Below are positions 22,481 through 35,560 of a stretch of DNA of 64,000 nucleotides, piece by piece; position 1 is the first letter of the stretch, and each line of letters opens with the position of its first letter. The position numbers and the translations under genes were made by a program. Source of the DNA: Solanum dulcamara (taxonomy: Eukaryota > Streptophyta > Magnoliopsida > Solanales > Solanaceae); the NCBI RefSeq assembly GCF_947179165.1, contig NC_077240.1:2797501-2861500 (forward strand), in the 5' to 3' direction. The notes below the pieces were generated by a model. It searched no databases and was not told the DNA's origin. It was given only the letters and a program-made list of their open reading frames with translations.

Positions 22481-25274
22481 TGATAAAACTTTAGCTATTT
22501 CAAAAAAATTAAAATACCTTGCATATGTATTTGATACTACTACTTAAAACATTTGTTATAATGCTATAAATACGTCCCTTTTCCATGCATTGAAAATATT
22601 TCCAATGTATGAAACAATAATTGATAAATAAATTAATAAAAAAAATCAAATTTGAGAGGGAATGACAAAAATATTAAAAAAGAAACCAATTTATAATGTG
22701 AATAAGGTTTTTTTTAGCATTTCCGAAAGGATTTTCCCAAACTTCTTGATCAATATTTGTTTTCGGAGAATTGGGGATTCACTCTAGCAATTGCTCAATC
22801 GCATAATACCTAAATGCTAATTCCTCATTTTCTAATAGTAAAATAAACCAAAGTAGAGATCTCTCCAGTTTAAAAACAAAAACACTTGGCTATAAACAAG
22901 GTAGTAGTACAATAAGAAATGTTGGAGTTATGCATGTGAAAATTTGACTGATAATGTTACATGCATTTACTTCCAACAATGAAATTTATTGGTGGAGCAA
23001 CCCTTCTAGTAAGACCTTTAACATGTCCACCAAATTTATTTTTTAAAAACATATAGTCATACAAGTTTTAAAGGGGAGGAAAAATATTGATTCTATTTGA
23101 AAATATTATTATTTTCTTAATATTAAATGAATCTTATTGACAATTGAATTGTGGAAATGATCCCGTATGACCATTTATTAATTAAATAAAAGAAAATAAT
23201 CGATTTAGATTTCATACATATAAAAATGAAAAATCTCTTATAAATATGATATAAAATAAAGAATTAAAAACCCAAATCTTCTGGAAATGATCTAATTTTA
23301 TGACCACTTCAGATTGGTGTCAATCTTTTTTTAACTTTCTAATTTACTCTTCGAACATCTATTCGGTTCTAATTGGGTTCCACAAATCTATATACTGACA
23401 GTACCAAACTACAAAATAAACTGGAGATATTAAATTATATACAATAAGATAGTTTACCAAAATAATGCTGAATTTTTTTGACAAAGATTAAATTTGACGA
23501 TACCTCCAAGTATGAGGTAGTACTGGGGACATACGGAACGGTAGAGATTTGTCTGCATAGGTTTCTTTTTATTATATTTGTCATTTTCGTCACAATTTGT
23601 GCATAAAATAACATTTTACATGTCCAAAGGTCAACTTTAATTTTTTCCACCGCCCGCTTAGAGTTACTAACGCCGCGACAAAACTAGTTTGATTTATATA
23701 GGCAAATTTGACGACAAAGGGTTGCGCGTATGGTGAAATTATTTGAGATATAGCATATATATTCTGATTTAAAAATACTTTACTCATCATATTATTGGTT
23801 CACTTCTATTCTTTGGTTTGATGACATGAAATGTGACATTTCATGTTTATTAACTTATGTTACATAAGCACCCATCCCATCCATCAATTAAAAATCCAAA
23901 CTCACCTATTAAAATACCCAAATCCAACCCACCCATTAAACATCCTAATTTTCGTCCCTTTCTCCATTTTAAAGCTTCCCCACAATTAAAAGAAGCATGC
24001 CCTTCAAAGCTCAATATTAATCAACAAAGTCAAGGGATAGAGGATTGAAAGGAGAAAAGCACAAAGAATAAAATTCCGAAAATGAGGGTGTTTTAATGGG
24101 TGGGGTGGGTGGGGTACTTATGTGAAGATCTTATGTGGTGTAAATTAATACACATGGGATGCTATATTTCGTTCCGTCAAACGGAGGGATAAAAGTGAGT
24201 CAATAATACGACGGAAATGGTATTTTTGAGCCATATTGTAATTTAAGAGTATATGTGCTCTATTTCGTATAATAAAAGAATAGTTTTGGCCCTTTTCCAT
24301 ATATTCAACCTTAAAATCGTGTAATGAAATATAATTGTCATCAACTCATCTAAAAAAGGGAGGTATAGTTTGATTGTTTAATATAATCATATGATAATTA
24401 TCAAGTGGAAAATCGAATTTTCGGCAGCTAATAAATGAGCTACTATGGTCTCCCAGGCAAACAGAGTAACCACCAAAAAATAAAGAAGGAAAAAATCCCA
24501 TCAAAACATCCAAATAGTTTCAAAACATCCAAAATTCCAAATAGTTAACGCTTGTACCGTTGTACGCATTTCCCTTTTAAGTATTTTCCTTTTGGCACGA
24601 AACTTCTTACTTCTGGTCTGTTTAATTATGTACTGATTATTACCTAAAACTCCTATGTTTTGCCCTGTAATTAAATGAACAAACTTAATTACTTCATCAA
24701 ATTGAGGAAATAGCTTTAAATTTAACGTCAATACATTGTTATCCATCTTCAACTACTTTCTTCGCAGCACATTTAATACAAATGTCCTTTCTCATCTGCA
24801 AAGTCCACATCCTAAACTGACCCTATTACTTGTATTTATGCATGTGTAAATAGATAAATCTTTTTGTAATTGTAGCATCCGGAGCAGTTATTTCATCAAG
24901 AGATGCATTAGATAAATCCGTCTAAACAGGTATCAAGTAATTCTATCTGTTAAAGCTCAGGTAAATAATAAAAAAGATTGTCAAGTTCCCCGAGAATAAT
25001 TGACACCAGCAAAAGTAGGTACCAGTTAATGAAACCAATAAAGGCCTCCATAATTGGTTAGCTGGTGTGTCATGAATTTTGCTGCATTTGCATCTGCTCA
25101 ACTAACAACTTTTTCCTCAACTCAGTTCTATTTTCTCATCACTTTTTTGGACTTAAGTTTTAGCTAAATTTGATCCATTCACATATATTTATATAAATAA
25201 CATTACTTTACTGAGATTTTATAGATATTAGCTTTTCAATTCTCAATTGTGGTTTTTATATATCTCAGAGAAGA
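22481..25274. other. intergenic stretch upstream of the LACS gene
   Basis: Frames at 23435-23790 and 24501-24752 show no known motif. The stretch holds a MITE-like unit (23860-24127). TATA-like TATATTTATATAAATA near 25186-25200 may serve the LACS gene; TATATCTCAG just before its ATG could be a leader-intron acceptor. Confidence 0.5.
23860..24127. repeat. MITE-like unit with ~37-bp terminal inverted repeats
   Basis: The left end ACATAAGCACCCATCCCATC pairs with the reverse complement of the right end, ACATAAGTACCCCACCCACC; both continue into a CATTAAAA-like block. The unit is about 265 bp. A perfect palindrome, CATGAAATGT-G-ACATTTCATG, lies just to its left at 23825-23845. No clear target-site duplication was found. 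Confidence 0.55.
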
Positions 25275-28200
25275 ATGTCAAATTACTCAGTCAAAGTTGA
25301 AGAAAGCCGGCCAGCTGCTGACGGAAAGCCGTCAGCAGGGCCAGTTTATAGGAACATTTATGCTAAAGATGGTCTCATGGAAATGCCTACTCATTTTGAG
25401 TCACCTTGGGATTTCTTTAGGTAATTAAAACTATTGAAGCTTATTTAATTGATTGACGTGAGTGTTTCAATGTTTGTGTTATAGTGCATCGCACTAGCCT
25501 AGGGAGTACTATTTTGTCTTTCTTATAAGGTTTTTGACAATCCACACCTCATGATCTATCTTTGGGAATTGAATATTCATTCATTGATTGGCATGATTCT
25601 TTCAATATTTGTGCTACAGAGGCCCATAATGGTAGAGCGACGGAAGTTGTTTTCTTATATGGTACTGGACAATCCATACCTCATGATCTTAGCTTTTGGG
25701 GATTCAGCTAGACTCAATGTCCATTTTTTTAACGTAGGATTAGAGCAAGACCTGTTTTTGTTATTGTGTTTTCCAATGTTGGTTCCCTGTGTTATACTAT
25801 TCATGCTCCAGTTGTCTTGATTATTTTGGTTCGATATCCATTTTCTTACTAGTTTCCTCATTTTATGCACATTGAAAAAGATTATTTTTTTATGCTTGCA
25901 GTGAATCAGTTAAGAAAAATCCCAAAAATCAAATGTTGGGCTGCCGTCAGGTTGTCGACAAAAAGGTACATTTTCTGCAGCGTTCAATTGTTGAGAGGAG
26001 TCTAAGTGTAAGTGATCTTTAAAAGCTTATTATAAATTCAACATAAAATGCAAAATGTTTACAGGCAGGTCCCTACAATTGGCTGACATATGAGGAGGTT
26101 TATGAAACCACAGTTAAGATTGGTTCAGCCATTCGAAGCTGTGGTGTTAATCCAGTGAGTTTTAACCCTTGTTATCATATTAAACTCAAAAATACACTAT
26201 GAGTTATGAGGATAATCCACACATTTAGGCTAAACTGCATCTAAAACTCTTAAATATGCTTCTGTTTACTTAGGGAGACCGGTGTGGCATATATGGTGTG
26301 AATTGTCCTGAGTGGATAATGGCAATGGAGGTATGCACTTGCTGTCTAAATTATGTATTTGCTCACGAACATGAAGAAATATATTCAAGTTGCATCCCTA
26401 TTAAGAAGGATAATAGCAAAAACTTGTTTTACCTTCAGTTTATTGTTATATTGGAGCAATAATTTTGTTTGTTGATTTTGATCACAGGCTTGTAACAGCC
26501 AAGCAATTTCATATGTACCACTCTATGATTCTCTTGGTATCTTCTAGCTCTTTTATCTTTCTGTCCTCGTATCTTCTTGCTTTTGAAACAAGGAGAAGTT
26601 ATAATTGTGGATTTGTTCTGTGAATTTGCCTGAATTGCAGGTGCAAATGCAGTTGAATTTATCATAAACCATGCTGAAGTTTCAATAGCTTTTGCTCAAG
26701 AAAGCAAGATCCCGGCTGTATATTCTCTTTTCCTTATCCTCAATGTTCTTCCTATGAATTATCTAATGCATTAATACATCTGATAAATATATCACCCAAA
26801 TTTTGCAGACAATTAGCTTTAGGTGATATACACTAAATTACCTAATCATTGAATTCTTTTGCAGATCTTATCATGCTTGTCTAAGTGCAATTCTTACCTA
26901 AAAAGTAGGTAAAAGTATTGATTTTCCATAATAAGCTGGTAATTGCAAGTTCAGTAAGAGTAACTTGAATATCTTTTCTTTAGCTATCGTCAGCTTTGGA
27001 AACATTTCCAGCATGCAGAAAAGTGAAGCTGAGGAACAAGGAGTGGTTTGCTTCTCATGGGAAGAGTTTGTTCAAATGGTAAAGGCAATATGTTAATGAT
27101 GCAAATGTCATATACAGTGATCTGCATTCCGATAACTAGTTATTGCTCCCTTCACTTAAGCGTTGTGTCACCCTCTGTGTAGGGAAGTTTGGATCATGAG
27201 CTTCCTGAGAAAAGGAAGAATGATATTTGCTCAATTATGTACACTAGCGGAACTACTGGAGAACCAAAGGGTGTCATTCTGACTAATGGTGCTTTCATGG
27301 GAGAAGTTCTGTCGATGGATCAACTTCTCGTTGAAACAGACAAAGCGGTAATTTTTGAGTTATAATTAGCAATTCAACCTCTATCATCAATTTTTGTGGT
27401 TAGTCTCTATTCCTGATGCATCACGAGCAATTAATTCGATCAAGCTTGAACTTAAGACATCATGTAGTGATCATTAGGCTACCAGGATATCCTGTTTGGC
27501 TAAATCAGACAAGAAAATCTACTGTTGGTTATATGTTTTCTATCTTATTCTCATTAGTGCAATAAGAGCTAAGTGTGATCTCACTCTTATCAATTTTTGT
27601 CAATTTCAGGGAACGGGGGAGGACGTGTACTTTTCGTTCCTTCCACTGGCTCATATATTTGATCAAATAATTGAGACATATTGCATATACAGGGGTGCTT
27701 CAATAGGATTTTGGCAAGGCGTAAGATGCATATATTCTTTTTGCAGAGAATTACTTATAGCTTTTGTTTTACTATAAACTCTGTGTCTTCAAAGCCAATT
27801 GATTCAAATATATAAATTTGCATCTGAATAACAGGACATTAGATACTTGATAGAGGATCTTATGGTATTGAAGCCAACTATATTCTGTGGAGTTCCACGA
27901 GTTTATGACCGAATATACACAGGTTTCTAATATACTATTCAGTAAACAAAGTTCAGGCTTCATATTTGACATCTATAAGTTTTCCCTTGAAGTATTGTCT
28001 CATGCTGCTTCCTGTTTCTTTTCAATTAATTTTGTTTTTTTTCCGATGTGGGCAATTAAGGGGTGATGGATAAAATTGAAGCTGGAGGTACATTAAAGAA
28101 GCTGCTTTTCCAGTACGCATACAACTAGTACGTCCTCTTATAACCTTTTCGTACTTTAGATCAGCATCATGTGCATTTGGTTCTCTTCATTTCCATCATA

Positions 28201-30260
28201 TATTTTACAGCAAATTAAGGAATATGGAGAAGGGACTCAGACAAGATGAAGCAGCCCCGCGCTTTGACAGGCTTGTTTTTGACAAGGCTAGTTATCTGAT
28301 CCCCAGCATTTACATGGTCCATATGTAATTTGGTTAACCTTATTTGCATATCCTTTTCTTTCCAGATTAAACTAGCATTTGGTGGACGAGTTCGTCTGAT
28401 GCTTTCTGGAGCTGCTCCTTTGCCCAAGCACGTCGAAGAATTTCTCAGGGTGACATGTTGCTGTTCTTTATCACAAGGATATGGTATTGAAAGTCGTGGT
28501 GTTTTCTTCTTCACTATTGTTACTTCTTTATCACCTTATTTTGACACGGTACTCTTCATTGTTAGGTCTTACTGAAAGTTGTGGAGGATGTCTCACATCC
28601 ATAGCCAATGTATACTCCATGACAGGAACTGTTGGTGTTCCAATGACTACAATTGAGGTAAGACTTGAGTCAGTGCCAGAAATGGGATATGATGCTCTTG
28701 CAAGCATGCCTCGTGGCGAAATTTGTCTGAGGGGAAAAACCTTGTTTTCGGGGTACCATAAACGAGAAGATCTTACAAAATCTGTACTTGTGGATGGATG
28801 GTTTCATACAGGTAAAAAAACACTCAACAATTACCACCAGTGAGTAACTTCTTTCTGCTATATGAATGACGTTGCAATACAATCATCAATGATCTGATAG
28901 TTCATATCATTGAACTTGAGCTGTAATAACTCTGAGCAAGAGAAAAAATTTCAGGTGACATTGGTGAGTGGCAGCCAGATGGAGCAATGAAAATCATTGA
29001 CCGGAAAAAGAATATATTCAAGCTGTCCCAAGGGGAGTATGTGGCTGTAGAAAACATTGAAGGCATATACTCCAGATGCCCTCTGGTTATATCAGTAAGC
29101 CAAAATGTTTCCTTTTTATTTCTTAATTTATCAGATTATAGCATAGAGGATTGCAAAATGGTTTCCCAGATTCCAAAAGGGGACATAAGTTTTATGAGGA
29201 AAAAGAAGTGGATGTGTCCACGGACAATTTACAATTCTCGAGTTGGGGACATCCACTTCAATCCTAAGCTAGCTGGGGTGACTATATAAATTCTCACTGA
29301 CCAAGTCGCTCCATTTAAGCTCACTTCAAAATCAGTCTTTAAGTGTGAACAGCCAAAACATTTGAACTTTGGGGTGGTCTATCTGCCCTGTTTACCCTGT
29401 TTCCTTAATGCTAATTAGGTGTTTTCGACATGGATTATGTGTGTTTTTAAATCATACTATCAGTTTTTGAGATTTGCTTCTAACTCATCATCTGGTCCAC
29501 AGCTGTGGATATATGGAAACAGTTTTGAATCCTTCCTAGTGGCTGTGGTAGTTCCAGAAAGAAAGGCACTTGAAGATTGGGCCTCGAGCAATCAAGAAAC
29601 CGGAGATTTTTCATCTCTATGCAATAACACAAAGGCAAGGAAGTACATATTGGATGAACTCAACAGCACTGCTAAGAAACACCAAGTATGTAATGTTTCA
29701 AATATCAAATTCTCTTTTTTCACTCTCTACTTTCTTTCCGTTTCTTTCTCTGATCTAAAAAGTACTTCCACAGCTTCGAGGATTTGAAATGTTACGTGCA
29801 GTTCATTTGGAGACAAATCCTTTTGACCTTGAGAGAGAATTAGTTACCCCTACATTCAAACTCAAAAGGCCACAGCTGCTCAACTATTACAAGGTATACA
29901 ATTTCTCAAAACGACTGTCACCTTATCTATCTCGCTGCTTATTCAGATAAAATCAATTATGTTACTGTTCTAACAGTGAAATCACAAAACTTTACTAACT
30001 ATAATAGTAAAGTCACCTTAATGGGTATGGTATGTTTTATCGTTACAGTAACTAATGTTTAGTGGCTTTATTGTTAAGGTAGATAAAGTTCAACGTCAAA
30101 AAATGGTTTTGTGAGTGAAGTTATCAATGTCTATATGTGAACTTAACAACTAGATTCAGCTGCGGCGATTTGTATCAAGCACTTGATAAGTGTTATATGT
30201 TAATGTTTGCAGGATATTGTCGATCAACTATACAAAGAAGCAAAGGCAAAAACTGCATAG
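25275..30260 (+). CDS. LACS: long-chain acyl-CoA synthetase (LACS), 19 exons, complete
   Basis: Exons: 25275-25420, 25902-25965, 26065-26154, 26274-26330, 26488-26536, 26641-26717, 26865-26904, 26984-27078, 27183-27347, 27610-27720, 27835-27922, 28061-28127, 28211-28286, 28366-28483, 28566-28811, 28955-29094, 29503-29685, 29774-29893, 30213-30260. They join in frame to 659 residues, the usual size of plant LACS4-type enzymes. The enzyme activates free fatty acids with ATP and CoA. Motifs: AMP-binding [11 protein letters not shown] at 226-236, [10 protein letters not shown] in exon 14, TGDIGEW at 496-502, [15 protein letters not shown] at 511-525. The C-terminus (KAKTA) lacks a peroxisomal PTS1, so an ER/cytosolic LACS1-5-type role is inferred. 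All introns are GT..AG except the one after exon 13, which begins GC. Convergent with COR413 downstream. Confidence 0.95.
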
Positions 30261-30843
30261 AAGCCATACAAATTGCAAGTGCTAATCAATTTGCAAGCTT
30301 CTATTGATTCTTTTGAAAGTTCAATGCTAATATCGAGTGCTCATTACGTATAATCTACATTAAGAACTTGATACATCAGAAAGACCAGATATATATGTAC
30401 TGTCCCAATCCTTTCCTTTAATTTATGTATATATGAACTTCATCAAAATAACAAGTAATGAATATTAAGTATCTTGAATTTAAGTCCAGAGTTTCTAAAA
30501 TCTGAATGTGCCATTATGTCCCGTCTTTCTCATCATGCAAGAGATCTTAGTACAGTACTGCCCTTTTGATTAAGTTTTGTTATTCTTATATTGTTTGAAA
30601 CTGCTCACTCTAATGGAAAAACTTGAAACAAGTTCACTTGAAGAAGGAAACTTCATGAGAAAAAAAACAAAACAGATCCATAAATAGAAAGGTAAAACGA
30701 AAAAGTACGGATTCATTGATAGATAAGATAAGGAATTTTGGGCACAGAACAATACCACACAAATCTAGAAAAACTCAAACATCGAAGAAAACAACCACAC
30801 TCAGATCTTCCAAACAAATTGCAATATTATCGAATTTTTGTGT
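30261..30843. other. convergent intergenic region between LACS and COR413
   Basis: It contains both 3' UTRs. No additional gene seen. Confidence 0.6.
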
Positions 30844-32053
30844 TTATAGAACGTGGAGAATCAATCCCCAGACTGGATATACCAAAAGAAGGATGATTCC
30901 AATAGTGTTTGAAATGCCATTAGCTTTAGTGAAAGAGTTTCTGAATCCACCAGATGCTCTAATATGTTCTTGCAACAGATAGCACGCAATTACAAGGCAA
31001 ATCAACATACCGATCCAACCGTCCCTTACTCTGTCAGCAATAAAACTTGGAGCTACTACCATCAGAAGGACCAATGCTGCTGGTGCTTCAAGCCAATCTG
31101 CACTCACAAGTGTCAAAATTAAGGATGGTTCCCCGTGGCCTACGCCTTTCTATAAGTAAGGAAACTCTAATATTCATTTATACGTATAGCATCTCCTACT
31201 TACAAATCAAATCGACTATAAGGTGTGTGTATATATATATAGATTAGATTGAACCTGGAAAGTGTTTGGGGAAAAAGAGGCGTATTATAATAGCAACCAA
31301 AGATAGCCATTTTCCGAAATCTCCCCTGCAGATTTAGCAACAGCATACATATATACCAAGTGTTACAAAGGCAAAGAGATAAAATTATGTATACAAAACT
31401 TGCTCAAAGAAAAGAAGTAGAAAATGTAAGGAATTAGGAGGGAAATAAATTAAAGAAACATATAAGTACCTGAACAAACCAAACAGAAATGAAGGGAAAC
31501 TCAAGAAAATGTAAGGAATTAGGAGGGCTGTGAGCATGTTGCTCCTCCAGTTTGTTCGATCCAAGATCAACAAGTAACTGTAAATTAGAAGTGAGCAACA
31601 AATAAGAGGACCGATAATCGTAAAGAAAATGGATCTTAGCTAACTCAACCTCAAAAATTAACCGATCCCTAAATCAAAGCAGGACAATCAAACATCCCAT
31701 ATATTGAGGCAATGAAGCGTGAACAACATAATGTCAGAAACAACACTAGGATATTAACACTAACAATATGAATCATGTTAAGAAAAAAATGAACAGAACG
31801 CTTACTAACTCAGCTAGCTCAGAATCACTGTATAGAATTTAGAAGGGGGAGAGAAAGGGGATATCACATACATAGCAGCAAAAGAAGCAATCCATTTGAG
31901 AAAAGAAGTGCCAAAACCAAGTCCACCAAGCATGATGGCATGATTAGCTAACTTCTTAGCAGCAATCCCAATTTCCTTCAAATCTGAATCAATCAAATTA
32001 CTTGCAACTGCTGATTCTGTCTTCATTGCCAAATAACTCTTCTTCATCTCCAT
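30844..32053 (-). CDS. COR413PM: cold-regulated 413 plasma-membrane protein (COR413-PM), four exons
   Basis: Exons on the minus strand are 32053-31872, 31577-31470, 31325-31255 and 31097-30844. The AT|GTATGT..CAG|T, AG|GTACTT..CAG|G and G|GTTCAA..CAG|AT junctions keep frame and give 204 residues. Family signatures are in order: SYLAMKT near the start, AIMLGGLGFGTSFLKW (exon 1), LLILDRTNW and LTALLIPYIFLSFPS (exon 2), RLFFPKHFPDWLEAP (exons 3-4), VVAPSFIADRVRDGWIG, CYLLQEHIRASGGFRNSFT, and IGIILLLVYPVWGLI at the end. COR413 proteins are multi-span membrane proteins induced by cold and dehydration; this lacks a plastid transit peptide, so it is the plasma-membrane type. A DRE/CRT core lies about 140 bp upstream. 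Confidence 0.95.
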
Positions 32054-33370
32054 CTTCTCTACAAATTCTACTCAAAACTTGTTCAACATACAAATTTATT
32101 ATTGACACAATAAAGCTATACTGTATTTAAAATATCTGATCACTATTAGAATAATGGAACATTAGAGCAAGGTCGACTAGTGTGATAGTTTTGTCGGTTT
32201 ATGCACATTGGGTCCCAATTATCAATAACTTTGCCAGTTGTTGTGACTTTAATATCTTGCTGAATTAATACTATTTCAAGATATTTTAAAAATTTTAAGA
32301 GTTAAATGTAGTTTCTTTTAATACTAATCTTTTTATATGTCTTATAAAGATTTTGAATTATTAATTATTGTGATATATAATATTTTTTATATATTTAAAT
32401 GCATAAAATTTATTTTTAAAATTTTAAATTGACGATCAATTTTTTAAAATTATATCATGTCATGAACAAAGGCGATAGTATATAAAGGTACTTATCTGTA
32501 TGTAATGATGACTCGTTTGATATTATTTACTTTTTTGGAAGGTAAAATGCAGATATTTTGGATATGTAGTTTAATTTTAGGTTTGGCCAGCTCTTCAAAT
32601 ACCCCTTTCATTGAATTAAGTTAGGCTAATTCACCTGCCTTGTCACATCGATTTTATTATTTGTTTAATTCCGAGGATTTAAATGCTACTTCCTACATTT
32701 ATGACTTTATTGTTAATCCATTTTTTTGGGCGAATAGATACAAGGTTTACAAGAAATTTAGAGATAAATAGCATTTTTGGTCCCTAAATTATAGGTTTGT
32801 TTTTATTTTAATTCTTGTGATATATGACGAAGAATATTTAATTTTAAATTAAGTGAAATGTATGTTTAGTCATTTTACGTTGCCGTTAAATATATAACAA
32901 CGATACAACTTAACATAATATATTATTCAAAATGTACTAAATAAAATAAATTATAATTCAAAATTTATAAATTAAAAATTTTGATTCCGCCTCTTTTATG
33001 AATAAGAGGTTCAAGCGGCATTATCTGCAGTAAATTGGTACAACTAGAGGTTCAAGCTGGAATTTTACGTAACGGATTTTTTTTCATACACAGAGAAGAT
33101 TGTTGGGGAAAAAATACACAGAGAAAACTGCAAACTAAATTAAATGTTTGAGTAACATATCCAAGCAAAAGGAATCAATTGTCTAATTTATGGGGCATGC
33201 ATAACAAAGGTACATCATTATTACATACACTAAATTCATCATTAATTAGTACTAATTAATACAACAATGTTCAGAGTATACCACATGCATGCAGTAATGA
33301 AAGAGAAATCTTTTGACCATCATGAGTTATTTATTTATCTTACCTTGGCTTAATCGAGATTAATTAATGT
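32054..33370. other. intergenic region, COR413 upstream side
   Basis: Apart from the COR413 promoter it holds no gene or element I recognise. Confidence 0.5.
32193..32198 (-). promoter_or_regulatory. DRE/CRT core (ACCGAC) upstream of COR413
   Basis: On the minus strand the sequence reads AAACCGACAA, giving the core RCCGAC bound by CBF/DREB factors, about 140 bp before the COR413 ATG. A TATA-like TTTAAATAC lies between (near 32120-32130). COR413 genes are known cold-response genes, so the site fits, but a 6-mer alone is weak evidence. Confidence 0.5.
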
Positions 33371-33540
33371 TTTTTTTCAGTCTTGAACGTTACTGATAAT
33401 CCAAACAAGAATTTAGTTGACTCCACAGTAAATGTGTCGTAACGCATGAAAAACTCCACCAATAACAACCTGCATACATGTTCAATTAATCATAGACATA
33501 AATTAGTTTATGTTTCATGCACTAATAATACTATAAAGTA

Positions 33541-34208
33541 TGTTGGTGTAATATATCATAAATATAATAAATTACAGTTAAAAAATAAAATGAATAATGA
33601 ATAAAAATATATTCAGGCTGAGGTGTGGAGATTTCGCTCTTTTTAAGGAGATTCAAGCCCACTGCGGCATAATCCACACCGATCCAGTAGTATATCTCTT
33701 GATTTTTTCCCTCCAAGATACAACAGTTCAACAACGTCGTACAATTCAACCAACTCCGGATTAGCTGAAGAGTTCAAAGCTCTACAAAAAGAACACTTTC
33801 CTTCAACGTATAATTACTCTCTTTTGTATAGTGAATATAGTTGAAGACTTAGAATATTTTCTTTGTCTCAACTCTCTCTTTCACTACTACACATTACAAT
33901 ATTTTTTCCACTTAACATATTTCATCTCATACTTATTTTACATCCATTTCACAAAGGAAGAACAACCATTATTTATAGGTGAAGAAGTCTTTCATGTAAT
34001 CAATGGGTAGATGAATGTGATAGATGTTACATAAGTTACAAGAAACTAATGGTCATATGAGTTACAAAAAACTAATGATCATAAGAGTTACAAGAATTAA
34101 TGGTCATATAAGTTATAAGAACCAATAATCATCTTCTACCACAATTTATATCCACTAATATATGCACTTAATATTTTATTTTAATAATAAAATACATATA
34201 CACCAACA
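33541..34208 (+). mobile_element. LTR with adjacent primer-binding-like site, in P1 intron 2
   Basis: It begins TGTTGGTGTA and ends TACACCAACA, a perfect inverted end pair with TG..CA. Right after it, TAAGGTATCAAGA resembles the complement of initiator Met-tRNA used as a primer-binding site, so this was a 5' LTR of a plus-oriented element whose body is lost. Internally it has TATA-like and CTCAACTCTCTTTCAC motifs shared with 51505-51955. A 5-bp target-site duplication is not exact. Confidence 0.75.
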
Positions 34209-34445
34209 TAAGGTATCAAGAATGATAGGGTAATTACGTGAAAAATAGAGTGATAATCTTTTATAATGATATGTATAAGTTTAACCATATATAATTTAAA
34301 CACATTAAAAAGAGGGTGCAAATTTTAACTTATAAAACTGGGAGTATACAAAGAATAAATTCTTCCACTATTTACCAATTATAGTAGGCTATATGCCTTA
34401 TTCCCATACTAGTAAATTCTATTTTATATGAACATAGGATGTAAA

Positions 34446-35560
34446 TAGGACGGGGTGGAGCAAGTGTTGACCCACTAAATTTTTAATCCGCCTTAACCTT
34501 CCCCATTTAGCATATTTTTTAAAAATTATCCTCCCCCCCCCCCCCCTATTATGTGTTTCTTCATTTGCAGTATGCATTTAAATAAAAATTACTTAAAACA
34601 AAAGGTCATCATGATTAGTTGGTTATAAAAGCAAGTAATAGTATTAGTCAAGCGATGATAAAAATAAATATAATATTATTAAATATTTCAATTTTTTATC
34701 CAGCATTCTATAGTTGATTTTTTTAAAGAATCATCGTGTAACACTAGAGTCACGTAAAGTATAAAACTAAATAAGCATTAAAGAAGTTCCTAATGTTATA
34801 TATAAACAAATAATATAGTATCAATTACTATGATAGTTTTTAATTGCCAATGCAATACTACAACTATAAAAATAAAATTTTAAAAAATAGATATTCAAAG
34901 TAATTTTACTAAGTAAAATGAAAATATACATCTATTTAAGTGTTGAAATTTGTAGGGAAATTCACAAATTTCAGAAAGTTACAAATAAAGTTCAGTTGAA
35001 AAAAGGAAAAAATTATTTGATTGAGTGCTTTTTAAAAATTAATTACTGATTTTAACGATATTTTTTATTTATTATCATTTATAGCAATACATAGCAATAT
35101 TATGATAAATCTACACTTGTATTAAAAGTGAATTATGCATACAATATAAATGTATTATAAGTGTTTTAAAATATATATTATGTTTGTATAGTAAGAAACT
35201 GACATAATGTATTATAAGTCTATTAAAATATGTGATAAATGTATTATCCATCTATAAAACTTGTATTATATATGTTTTATAAATAGTTCTCTGCAATATG
35301 TATTAAAACTGTATTATAAATATATTATAAGTGTTCAGTAAAAAAAAAATTATTGCTATAAATAAGAAATATTTTTTTAATATGGTATGTAAGTTTCCCT
35401 TGAAAAAAGGGGCCAAAAGGCCCAATACATACCTACCCTTGTCCTGCCCCATTTTAATTTTTGAAAATATAAGTTTTGATCCGTCCTGCACTACCCTATC
35501 CTATTTAAGCATTGCCCTGTTCTGCTCTATTAGGCCTTTGTCCTGCCCCGTCCCAATTAC
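34446..35560. mobile_element. possible hAT-like non-autonomous element
   Basis: The left end AGGACGGGGTGGAGCAAGTG and the reverse complement of the right end, GGGACGGGGCAGGACAAAGG, form imperfect terminal inverted repeats. Both ends are GC-rich in an AT-rich setting, with a 14-base C run at 34533-34546. A shorter copy lies at 45696-46402. Target-site duplications are unclear. Confidence 0.4.
34996..35408. mobile_element. MULE-like MITE with 9-bp target-site duplication
   Basis: A ~395-bp AT-rich insert (35005-35399) begins GGAAAAAATTATT and ends GTAAGTTTCCC, and is flanked by TTGAAAAAA at 34996-35004 and 35400-35408. The paralogous copy at ~46240 lacks it and shows the site only once (ATGAAAAAAATGGGCC), an empty site. 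The 9-bp duplication and GGAAA..TTTCC ends suit Mutator-like elements. Confidence 0.75.

Noticed and set aside
25551..25820. Plus-strand frame of 89 codons within the LACS gene
   Set aside because: It lies in intron 1 (25421-25901) and has no recognisable motif.
33541..34208. Perfect target-site duplication around the LTR
   Set aside because: The flanks AAGTA and TAAGG do not match, and a primer-binding-like sequence follows the right end, so it is not a simple solo LTR.
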